From Kingdonia uniflora (Eukaryota > Streptophyta > Magnoliopsida > Ranunculales > Circaeasteraceae), in assembly GCA_014058105.1 (NCBI GenBank), contig JACGCM010002331.1, forward strand, positions 1 to 64,000: DNA of 64,000 nucleotides, given 5' to 3'. A program made the translations under genes and the position numbers. Shown here in pieces: positions 1-9,532 of the stretch (its first letter is position 1; the number at the start of each line of letters is the position of its first letter). Below the pieces are notes generated by a model. It searched no databases and had not been told where the DNA came from. It worked only from the letters and a program-made list of their open reading frames with translations.

Positions 1-1290
1 AACCGCGGGTTCATTAGGGAAGTCAAGTACGCTGATTGGATATCCAATATTATTATGGTCCCAAAGAAGAATGGCAAAATCCAAATCTGTGTCGACTTCA
101 CAGGCCTCAACAAGCACACCCTGAAGGACAACTTCCCCCTCCCAATCATCTCGGTACTCTTGGATGCCACTGTTGGACATGAGCGACTCTCAATGATGGG
201 TGCGGCTTCAGGTTATAATCAGGTACCCCTCCTCCCCGAGGATCAACTTAAAACTTCTTTTATCACTGAACATGGCCTCTACTGTTTTAATGATATGGCC
301 TTCGGCCTCAAAAATGTGGGTACCACTTACCAGAGGCTTGCTACAGCCATGTTCAAACCCTTGGTTAGCAAGTCGGTCAAAGTTTACATCGACGACATGT
401 TATGCCAAAGCCTTCAAAAATACATCCACATTCAAGACCTAACCGAAGTTTTTTTGATACTTCGAACATATAATATGAAACTTAACCCAGACAAATGCGA
501 GTTTGGTGTTTCGTCTGGAAAATTCTTAGGCCATCTCATCAGTAAAAGTGGTATCGAGATCGACCCTACTCATATTCGAGCCCTCATCGATATGCCTTCT
601 CCCCAAACCAAAAAAAGATGGCCAAAAGGTAGCTGGCAAGATAGCGGCCCTCAACTGCTTTATATCAAAATCCTCCGACTGGTGTGCTTGGCGTTTCTCC
701 CTTTTACGCGACCAAGGTGCCCACAAGGACAAAATGAAAAACATCCCTAAAATCAATTGGACACCCGACTGTGAACATGCCTTCCTCGAACTTAAAACGT
801 ACCTCGGTCGATCACCCATCATCAGTACACCCATCGAAGGTGAAATGCTTTCTTTATATCTCGCTGTCACTGACACTTCTATTAGTTCTGTCCTTATTTG
901 ACTCGAATCTAGCATCGAGAAGCCTGTATACTTTATCAGCAAAAATCTGACACATGCAGAGATTCATACACAAAACTTGAGCGTTTGCTTCTCACCCTCG
1001 TCCATACCTTTCAAAAACTTAAACCATATTTTCAAGTACACCTTATCCGTGTTATCACAAGTTACCCTCTTCAAGAAGTACTCAGTACGAAAGGAAAATC
1101 TAGACAGGTACAGCAGTGGCCTGTTTATCTTGGCGAACAGGATATCACATTTATGAAGCAGATATCCTACAAAGGCCAAGCAATCACCTATTTCCTTGCT
1201 GACTTCCCGGTCGAAGATTTCGACTGGGAGGAACACGAAGATGATTTACCTGAAGACCAACCTGAACAGTAGGACCCTTGGAACCCTAAC
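1..1290 (+). pseudogene. Element A pol: reverse transcriptase and RNase H remnant
   Basis: The reverse transcriptase would copy element RNA into DNA. Up to about 600 the frame is open and shows family motifs: VPKKNGK near the start, FPLPII, SGYNQ, FGLKN and the catalytic YIDDM at about 385-400, with both aspartates present. Near 615 a frameshift moves the reading frame, and RNase H continues as DQGAHK, INWTPDCEHAF, TDTSISSVLI and EKPVYFISK to about 950. A TGA stop sits at about 899 just after SSVLI, and the 3' part (QDITFMKQ, DFPVEDFDWEEHEDD) returns in another frame. The N-terminal end of RT is outside the window. Confidence 0.85.
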
Positions 1291-1700
1291 ACAGGTTGAT
1301 GCCTCTTCACAGCTAGATCCACTCGACCTAATGATTTGGGGATCGGTGTTGTCTTGGTTACCCCCACCAATGATAGAATCAAAAAAGTCATCAAGTTAAA
1401 TTTTGAATGCTTCAACAACGAGGCTGAGTATGAAGCCTTGATCCATGGCCTCGACCTCGCACTCGTACTTGGTGTCCCTGAGCTTGTAGTATTTACTAAC
1501 TCCCAACTTGTGCAAAGATAATACACCGGTAAAAAGCAGGCCAACAGTCGCATGGCTGAGTATGATACTCTCGTCTTCTAGCACATGAACCATTTTCTTG
1601 AAAAATCTTCTATTACTCATTACCCTCGAGGCAAAAATAGACATGCCGATGCCCTTGCCTTCATAGCAGCCATGTTAAGCCAGTTCGAATCTTGAATACT
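1290..1700 (+). pseudogene. Element A pol: second (archaeal-type) RNase H
   Basis: An open stretch at 1336-1521 encodes GIGVVLVTP, then NNEAEYEALIHGLDLAL and ELVVFTNSQLVQ. This is the dual-RNase H signature of Tat-lineage elements. In the family the Glu of EAEYEAL and the Asp of the xDSQLV segment are catalytic; here the latter reads TNSQLV, so Asp appears replaced by Asn. The 5' part, including the expected first Asp, is damaged, and stops occur at about 1519 and 1578. The tail THYPRGKN..HADALAF continues to about 1670. Confidence 0.75.
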
Positions 1701-1737
1701 CTATATCGAAGTACTCGAATGCCCAAGTATCGACCAG

Positions 1738-2930
1738 ATGGTGGTCAATGTCATTACTACTGTGGGTGAGAGTCTCAATCCAGACGACTGGCGAACACCA
1801 TTTCTTGCTTACTTCATTAGTTCCACCCTCCCAGAGGACCCCAAAGCCAAACGTTCATTACTCGAAAACTACCGCAGATATGCCATCCTTAAAGGTAAGT
1901 TACGTCGTAAATCCCCAAATGATATCCACCTTCAGTGCATCTCTCAAGACGAAGCCACTAAAATTTTTGCCAAACTTCACGAAGGTACCTGTGGTGCTCA
2001 CACTGCCATTCGATCTATGGCCCTTCGAGCCATATTCCAAGGTTTGTTCTGGCCCAATATGAAGAAGCAAGCTGAAGAGTACGCCAAAAACTGTAACAAA
2101 TGCCAACACCACTCCCACAACATCCATAGCTCTTCGCAAGACCTCCATTACATTCAAGTCTCCTGGCCATTCAAACGATGGACCATCGATCTCATGAGTT
2201 CTTTTCCCAAAGCCTCGGGTAGTTGAGAAAATATTCTTATGGCAACAGATTACTTTACATGATTTTTATGGGAAAATATAATTACACGCTTCGGCTATCC
2301 TCACATGATTCGATGCGATAATGGTCCGCAGTTCGTTGGCAAGAAATTCCAAAATTTTCTCAAAAAATACAATATCATCCTCTCCCACTCAACACCTTAC
2401 TACCCTCATGGGAATGGTCAGGTTAAAGCAATCAACAAGACTATAATCGACGGTCTTAAGAAGCGGGTCGGTAGAAAGATAGAACGATGGGTCCAGGAAC
2501 TACAATATGTACTCTGGGCTTATTGAGAAACCCCCCAAAGGGAAACGGCATGCGCACTATTCCTTCTAGCCTATGGTACCGAAGCACTTTTACCGTCTCA
2601 ATTCGAGGTGCCAACACGCGACCCTAACCTCCCAGACAAAGATACTGAGTTCAAACTTAGATGCAATATGCTATGGATCGACGAGATTAGAGATTAAGCC
2701 ATCGCAAACCTCGGCCGCTACCATCTCTCTCTTCAGAAGTCATACAACAAAAGAGTTCGACCGCGTAATTTTAATATCAGAGATTTAATACTTCAATGAG
2801 TCACACCCTCTTTGAAGCCTCGTAATGCCGGCAAGTTAGCCGAATCCTAGGAAGGACCTTATGTCTTCTATGACAAAACCGATAAAGGTTCCTATTATCT
2901 GATAATAGAAGTAGAATAGCCACTACCCAA
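1738..2930 (+). pseudogene. Element A pol: integrase remnant
   Basis: Integrase would join element cDNA to the host chromosome. The zinc-binding HHCC domain is clear: LHEGTCGAH, LFWPNMKKQ, then NCNKCQ at about 1975-2105. The core follows with W..DLMSSF, a stop at about 2224 and IRCDNGPQF at about 2309. Compared with element C, roughly 70 bp is missing near 2262, between ATDYFT and LWENII. The third catalytic residue, normally Glu in GQVEAINKTI, reads GQVKAINKTI (Glu to Lys) at about 2430. A stop at about 2524 precedes the C-terminal part, which continues in other frames to about 2930. Confidence 0.85.
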
Positions 2931-3055
2931 TTCATGGAACACCATGCAGTTAGTATCATACAATAGGCCATAACCTCCATCTTGTTCAGCTGATGTAAAT
3001 ACAGTATAATCAATTAACATGTTTTTCCCTGAAACTACGTCTTCTATCTTTAAGT

Positions 3056-3730
3056 GAATTTCTTGGTCTAACCCAAGTACCATGTCAACCTTTCAACCTG
3101 ACCGATACTCGGGGGCTACCTCGAAGTTTTTCAAGTCTCCAAATTTGAGCAAACTCGAGGGGCACGAATGGTCGATAGACCAGACCCTTGGGAATCCATT
3201 GGGGGCGACCACGTTATGCTTCCTTTAGGCTCAGACCTTTGAAGTCCAGTGAATTTCTTGGTTTATCCTAAGTATCATGTCAACCCTTCGACTTGAGTGA
3301 TACTCGGGGGCGACCTCGAAGTTTTTCAAGTTTCCAAATTTGAGTAAACTCGAGGGGCTCGAATGGTCGATAAACCAGACCCTTGGGAATGTATTAGGGG
3401 CGACCACGTTATACTTCGTTTAGGCTAAGGCTTTTGAAGTCCAGTAAATTTCATGGTCTATCCTAGGTATCATGTCAACCCTTCGACCAGAATGATACTC
3501 GGGGGCGACCTCGAAGTTTTTCAAGCCTCCAAATTCGAGCAAACTTGAGGGGCACGAATTGTTGATAGACCGGACCCTCGGGAATGCATTGGAGGCAACC
3601 ACGTTATGCTTCATTTAGGCTCAGACCTTTGAAATCCTGCGAATTTCTTGGTCTTACATAAGTACCATGCCAATCCTTCGATTAGACAGATACGTAGGGT
3701 TGACTTCAAAGTTCCTCAAGGTTCTAGTTC
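3056..3730. repeat. 195-bp tandem repeat in element A (about 3.4 copies)
   Basis: Units begin with gaatttcttggtctaaccc-like sequence at 3056, 3251, 3446 and 3641, exactly 195 bp apart; the last copy is partial. Each unit carries a gatactcgggggcgacctcg-like core, cgaatggtcgatagacc and accacgttatgcttc. The block lies between the end of pol and the end of the antisense gene. Related but longer or shorter units sit at the same place in elements C and E. Confidence 0.9.
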
Positions 3731-4015
3731 AAACCCTGCTATCAACATGCTACATTTCCAACACCTAAAAATACAAGTGTACAGGACTATTAGCAACTCA
3801 GCCACAAACATCTCAAGTCCATTACATTCGAGTAATTCAATTCAAACACAGCCAGACAGTTCATGTTCAAACAAATTACAACTACAAACCATTTCTCAAA
3901 GTTATCAGAACAAGACCAAATAAGTTACAAATCCTTCAAGTGCAAACATCCACTCCAAATTACCAACATGATAAGAGAAAAATGTTTGGTATAACAGGAC
4001 AACAACGATAGTACC

Positions 4016-6660
4016 TCAAACAGGAGTAGCCTCATCACCTCCGCTAACAGCCTCTTCAACACTTATACCTCCAGTACCCTCAGTAGAAGGGATCGACCCC
4101 ATAACATGTATGACCCCTTCAGTAACAGCCCCAGCAACAACATCTTCAACTACAGGAGTTTTCACACTCACACCTGCAAGATCTACCTCCATCTCCTCTG
4201 TTTGAGTAGCATCTTTGACAGTAGGTTCATTGGTTGTGGGAAGACGCTTGAAAGTTATGGGAACATACCCCAAATCTTCTATTAACATCTTCAGCTTGGT
4301 ACTTGCCTCGCACTCTTCATCGAATTGCTCCTGAATGGTTTCCTTCCATTTCTCCTTTTCCCTTTCTTTCTCAGCTACCTTCGACTTCAGTACCTTCAGC
4401 ATTTGGGTATGGCTGTCACGTCGAGCCTTAAGCTTTTTCTCGCATTCAGCTCTGATAATCAACTACTCCCGCTTTAAAACTTTAACCTCGAGCACCAGCG
4501 ATAACTCGGTCCCTCAAGCAAGCTCCAAATTGTCAACCGCCTGTCTCAGCTTCTGCGAAGTTACCTTTTGAGCTTTTATGAAAGCTTGAGACCAAGCATG
4601 CGACTGCTAGAATATTCAAACCATAAGTACTTTTTGAAGAATGATGAGCTTTAGAAAAATATCAGAATTTCAGAATTCCAGAAAATAGTTACTTGATGAA
4701 GAGACTTATTCATCCACCTCCCAGCTTCCACTGGGTTATTCGCGCTTAGAGCTACCATCGAAGCAGTAGTAGCTCGAGCATGCTCCTCTAGTTTGGCCTC
4801 TGCTTGTGCTTCATCCATATCCTCCGCATTATTATCCCTCAACTCCTTATATCTCTTACGCTGAATTACCTTTGGTTGTTGGACCTTAAAAGATTTGGGA
4901 ACAGCTTTGCCCTTCCCCTTGTCTGCCTGTGTCGACGTCTGCTTCGACTCCTGCTTCGACATCTTAGGCACTACGTCGGGCACTGGCACCGCTTGCTGCC
5001 TTTTGGAACATAATTCACCTTCTGGGTCAATCTTATTTTTTCCATCTCCTCGACCCCTCTCGAATCACCTTCTCCTCCCTTCTTTTTTGATGGCTTAGGA
5101 GCGGCAGGAAAGTTTAAGAGCAATGAATCTGTCCTCTTCTGCCTCTTCCTTTTTATACCTAGCTTCCTGAATACCCAGATTATCCACTCCTCATCCAAGT
5201 TAATCAGCTCATCAATATACTTCCGCGGGTTCGTCAAAACTCGGTTACCAGGTTCTGTAATAACAACAAAAATTAGATAATAACTTTACCTATCTGTTCG
5301 ACAAATATTTAAAACAACCCTCGACCATCAACTTACTGGGACGATAAACCCTATGCTATAGCTTATACTCGTCCTCTCCTTTGGCATTCACATACTTACC
5401 TCGCACTACAACTAAATCTTTATCCCACCTTCGACCAGTCGAGAACAAGTCAAACAGCCACGGTTTATCCGCATGACATTGTATGTTGTATGTGTCCACC
5501 TTCTTGTTCGCCTTCTTTGAGTAGAACGATACAATATCATACCACTCGATTAGACCCCTCTTCTTCTGTCTCAGTTCTTCATTCATACCCTTGACCACCC
5601 TCATCATCCCATAGAAGTTCCCATTCATCTGGCACGGGGCAACTTCCCAGAAGTTCAACACCTCCTTTAGCAACCTTTGAAGGGGCAGCTGCATTCCTTG
5701 CCGAATCTGGCCTCTAAAAACCATGAAACCCTCTCGAGGGACAAACTTGAAGGTATAGCCAGACCCTACTGCATATAACACCACCCCCACCTTCGATAAC
5801 TTTAGTTTAACTACAAATCAATCCAGTCTCTACTTCTCTCGAGCCAAGACTGGCCCCGCAGCTCCCTTCGAACCTGTCGAGCTCTCACTAGTATTACCCT
5901 CTTATCTCTTATTTCCCGAAGGCCCAAAACTTTCATATCCCCTTCTCTCTCCTCCCTCCAACTCCTCTCTAACCCTCTCCTCAGTCGCTCAAACCTTTCA
6001 GCATTTACTACTCAAAGTCCCACCCTTCTGGTACTACTGTAGCCAGAGGGACATCTGTAGTAATATCTAAAACCTCTACATTGCTGCTCTCATCCCTTGA
6101 GCCACGACCAGACATACTCGCCTCATTTCCTTCAACCTCTTCATCTGCCAGTACCATCCTTAAAGTTTGACGGGTATGCATAATACCCTACAGAAGCAGA
6201 GGAACGCAATTAGATCGCGATATTCAACTATCACGTTTTCTATGCTATTTTGTTCTATTACTCCAAATATACCCAACCCACAGCCGAATGCTCGACCTCC
6301 ACATATACCTAATCTGAGTCACACCTTTAATACCCTAAAGTCCCCAATGGGCCAGGCCTCCAGCCATATGGGTTACCCCTATATACTCTGTCACATCATC
6401 ACAAATATCAACTCTAGTGGTATCTACCCTTCCATGTGAATCACATACAAAAATAGATGAAGCAGTAAGACAGAAGTCAGGTGACATACCTGTTTGAATG
6501 GAGTGCGTTTTCTTCTTCTCAGCAAGTTAGACAATCCCTCAGCAAACGACCAAGTGTCCACCTTCCTCAGTAATAGACTAGCTCTTTGGAACAATAACAT
6601 ATGTTTGCCTTCTCTATCTCACTTTTTTCTCTATGATTGGGTAACTGGGAACAGTAATGT
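4016..6660 (-). pseudogene. Element A large antisense gene (aORF1), four exons, gypsy-type transposon domain
   Basis: This spliced gene lies opposite to pol. Inferred exons are 6490 to about 6660 (leader), 5337-6187, 4693-5254 and 4016-4606. Introns are 302, 82 and 86 nt with GT-AG ends (for example gtatgt...ctgtag), and the frame holds across introns 2 and 3. The first in-frame ATG is at 6181 or 6157. Exon 2 encodes FRGQIRQGMQLPLQRLLKEV and APCQMNGNF, which resembles Pfam PF04195, 'putative gypsy type transposon' (recalled, not searched). Exon 3 encodes KYIDELINLDEEW and a Lys-rich stretch. Exon 4 is a Glu/Lys-rich coiled coil ending in a Val/Gly/Glu-rich tail. Exon 2 has stops (at about 5810-5830) and an N-terminal frameshift, so this copy is a pseudogene. 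Antisense ORFs are known in Tat elements such as Grande; their function is unknown. Confidence 0.75.
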
Positions 6661-6671
6661 TGTCCTTGCCT

Positions 6672-6680
6672 CTATTTATA
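6672..6680 (-). promoter_or_regulatory. TATA box for element A aORF1
   Basis: The minus strand reads TATAAATAG about 180 nt upstream of the first donor splice site and about 500 nt upstream of the start codon (intron included). Elements C (32608-32615) and E (about 51223-51230) have TATA-like sequences at the matching place. This is a sequence match only. Confidence 0.5.
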
Positions 6681-7356
6681 CCTCCTCAAAACAATAAAAA
6701 ACTACCTCAATTTCCAAATCCGCCATCATTACTACTTCGCCACTCCCCTATTTTTTGGCTGACTAGCATTTTTATGTTTTTACCATCAACTGCTCCCACG
6801 TGCGCCTCCCACCCAAACATTTAACCAATTCTATAATACCTAGTCGAACCTTCGAGTACCCTGCCCGAAGTTGTCTAGTCATACTCATATGTCAAGTCAA
6901 CCTTTTTCACATAACCCAAGAAAATGTTATGATGACCTGCAGGACACTCTACCCTTGGATCAGTTTACCCTCTGTCATGTTAGAGTTTTTGACTGTCTAT
7001 TTTTACAGTCGAAGCTTCTTTTTTGAACTTTCTTTTTCAGCTCAATTTTGTTGTAACCGATGACGCATATGTTTTCGAGCCATCTCGTACGTTATCTTCG
7101 ATCACTATATTTTTTTCAGAGATTCTTATTCAAAGAGTATTGATACCGTTATTATTTATTTTTATTAGAAAGCCGAGTTTCGATCCCGCGTCTACAGTTT
7201 ATTCATCTATCCTACTTGTCAAATACAAAACACATAATTTCTTTGTACCATTCTTTCATTATAATAAGGCTTCACCAGTAACAAACAGAAAGCGAAACAA
7301 ACACAAATAACCTTAAAAAAAAAAAATTTACCCATCACCACCATCCTGCCACTACC

Positions 7357-7701
7357 TTATGAAGAACTCCCTATTTTCCGATAGGCCAATTTTTCTTGCC
7401 AACCCTGCTCGTCCTCCAATAACTGGTCCTCTTCTTGCACAATATGCTTAGCCAAACTCTGCAGAAAGTAGTACCGGTTCTCAGCCGTTTGAAACATCCT
7501 TTGCAAGACCGCCTACCAGTGTGCATATGGATGCCCATTGATCGGATCCTAAGACTCTAGCTCCACCAGGTCTGGCATGTCCCAGTCGAGCTCCCTATCG
7601 CAATAAAACTTTAACTTCAGTTCCGCCACTTTCCATCCTATTCGATGGTCTCTGGCATGTCCCATTCTTCTCTGATAGTGAGTGTTAGGTGTGGTCTCTA
7701 T
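7357..7701 (-). pseudogene. Element A small antisense ORF (aORF2), copy 1
   Basis: The minus strand reads TTPNTHYQRRM, VAELKLKFYCDRELDWDMPD, LVELES, HPYAHW, RYYFLQSLAKH and a Gln/Glu-rich end (about 115 codons). The protein matches copy 2 at 8238-8588 and the element C copy at 33350-33673. The start codon appears changed from ATG to ATA at 7701, and there are two stops (after LES and HW). A TATA-like TATAAAT lies upstream at 7774-7780. I recognise no known domain; it is a small, charged, probably helical protein of unknown role. Confidence 0.65.
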
Positions 7702-7773
7702 GATATTTTCATGTATTGCAAAGGAAGAAAGTGAAGATGAAGAATCTACAGAATTACCTCCTGGTAACCCCCA

Positions 7774-7780
7774 TTTATAT
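7774..7780 (-). promoter_or_regulatory. TATA-like box for aORF2 copy 1
   Basis: The minus strand reads ATATAAATGG, about 73 nt upstream of the inferred start at 7701. The element C copy has TATAAATATG at the same distance range. Confidence 0.4.
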
Positions 7781-8237
7781 CTTCATTCAACTCATTTATT
7801 ACACCGTAATCACCACTACCTCTTAATTACCTTCCTTTATTTTATTACCTCCTTCGGAACTGTAAACATTCCATAGTCAACCTTTCAGCTTCCAACGTCT
7901 AATTTTTCAGTCAACCTTTTGCAATTTTGCTCATAAACCATCGCCTACACTCTAAAGTATTCGATACCTCAGTCCATGGTTTGCGATACTTTGATCTAGA
8001 TTATAGTTCGACATTTGAGGAACTGCTATCGCGCCTAAGTTATCATCGTCTACCGTATTTGTTAAACTTACTATAAACAATTCAATATCTTACTTTGACA
8101 GTTATTTTATAAATTTTCAATTTTATTCGGGCAGACGCCCTTACACCAAAACACAGAGAAAAATAGTTAACATCAACAGAAAACTACAAACATTCCTACC
8201 ATCCCACGCCAATACTTTTACCACACTCAAGAAGCCT

Positions 8238-8588
8238 CTATTTGTAGACGGGGCTGTTCTTCAAGAACCAAACCTCAGCAACCTCAACATGATCTTCCTT
8301 ATCCCCCAGATCCTCGGCTATAGATTCAAGGAAGGAAAACCGGTCGCTGTCGAGCGGTTTCATCCATTGCAGTACCCTCCACTAGTGCGTATACGGCATC
8401 CCACCGATTGGTTCCTCTGGCTTAAGTTTAACCAAGTCTGGCATAACCCAATCAAGGCCTCGATCACCAAAGAACCTTTGCTTGAGCTCGAGGATTTTCT
8501 CCCATATACGAAGGTCTCTTACCACCATTTTTCTCTGGTACCTGGTATTAGGAGTATTTTTGCTACTTCGGGAAGAGGACGCAAACAT
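8238..8588 (-). pseudogene. Element A small antisense ORF (aORF2), copy 2
   Basis: The frame runs from an ATG at 8588 (MFASSSRSSKNTPNTRYQRK) to a stop at 8238, 117 codons with one internal TAG at 8382. Shared motifs are LKQRFFGDRGLDWVMPD, LVKLKPEEP, MPYTH, WRVLQWM, FLESIAED and the end KNSPVYK. It is similar along its length to copy 1 and to the element C copy (which ends KNYPVCK). A minus-strand TATAAGTAGG is at about 8639-8645, some 55 nt upstream. Having two copies in one element suggests a local duplication. The family is unknown to me. Confidence 0.7.
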
Positions 8589-8813
8589 TTTACTTGGGGA
8601 AAAAGGTGCAGATGTTTGAAGTTCTCTCAAAACACCCTACTTATACTTGAAGGCAGATACATTTACTCTCTCATTAATCATAACCAGCATTAACCACAGT
8701 CTTTAATTAGCCTTCTCAGAATTGCAACATTCATTAGTCAAACGTTCCTCCTTCCCAAGCTCAACCATTTTTCTCAGCACGTGCCCTCTACACCAGTTTC
8801 CAAGGCCCTTGCT

Positions 8814-8826
8814 GAGATGGGGCAAA
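8814..8826 (+). promoter_or_regulatory. Polypurine tract of element A
   Basis: The purine-rich gagatggggcaaa lies directly against the LTR start tgtagcagcc. Element C has gagagggggcgaa at the matching place. The tract primes plus-strand DNA synthesis in LTR elements. Confidence 0.7.
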
Positions 8827-9532
8827 TGTAGCAGCCTAGTCGCAGCCTTCTAACACTTGTCGAGCACTCGAAGACTACATCGAAGCCAACCTGATGACTC
8901 GAAGCCTAGTATGTCAATAATCAAGCCCAAAAAACTATTCGAGACTATTCAAACACTCGAAGAAAACATCAAACCAGAAATACTTTGACCACATGCCCAT
9001 GGTCAAAGGGGAACATGTCAGATAGCCAACTCACCAGATAGAATAGCAGAGCACATCGCACGACAACTGCGATGCTAGATCCAATAGCTACAATGTCAGA
9101 GTCGATAGCTGTAGTGCTAGACTTGACAAATCACAGTATCAGAACTGACTCAAGGTACAAGTCAGTTGTCCCCGGAGGATACAAATGTGACTGGAGTTCC
9201 CATGGTGACTCAGCCCATCCTATGTTCTATAAATAGGTGGGAAGATGAACTATAGAGGGGTTACAAAATCTCCCCAACAAGCCTTGCAAGTTTACCTTCG
9301 AACACCCTATAAACCATACTGTACTCGATACTTTAACTACTTGATATTTATGTCATCACTCTTAAAAATCCTCATAAGAGGTCATGGAGTAACCTATTCA
9401 AGGCCTCCATGCAAGTGTATTGTCAGTAAGTTAGTTCTTATTATTATTGATTATACGCTTGAACCCCCTGGTAGAGAATAAACTTCATAGTGTAAGAGTC
9501 AACTTCCCCTCTCATAATGTTAGTCCCCTACA
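8827..9532 (+). repeat. 3' LTR of element A
   Basis: The LTR starts TGTAGCAGCC and ends CCCTACA (706 bp), giving canonical TG...CA ends. It aligns along its length with the two LTRs of element C, sharing ccttc..acac.agtcgaatactcgaa-like, gtccccaaaggata-like and ctataaatagg segments. A TATA box TATAAATA is at 9228-9235. The partner 5' LTR is outside the window. Confidence 0.85.

Larger units (their letters stand above)
1..9532 (+). mobile_element. Element A: 3' part of a Tat-type Ty3/gypsy LTR retrotransposon
   Basis: The window opens inside a reverse transcriptase domain, and the element runs through RNase H, a second (archaeal-type) RNase H, integrase, a 195-bp tandem repeat, an antisense spliced gene, two small antisense ORFs, a polypurine tract and one LTR. 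The second RNase H after the usual one and an antisense gene near the 3' LTR are known marks of the Tat lineage (Tat/Retand/Ogre/Grande). The 5' LTR, gag and protease lie outside the window. Pol is broken by stops, frameshifts and a deletion, so the copy looks dead. The right boundary is set by the LTR end ctaca at 9532, aligned to the LTR end of element C. Confidence 0.88.

Noticed and set aside
4335..5098. Plus-strand open frames over element A aORF1
   Set aside because: They mirror the minus-strand coiled-coil and Lys-rich exons and show no family motif.
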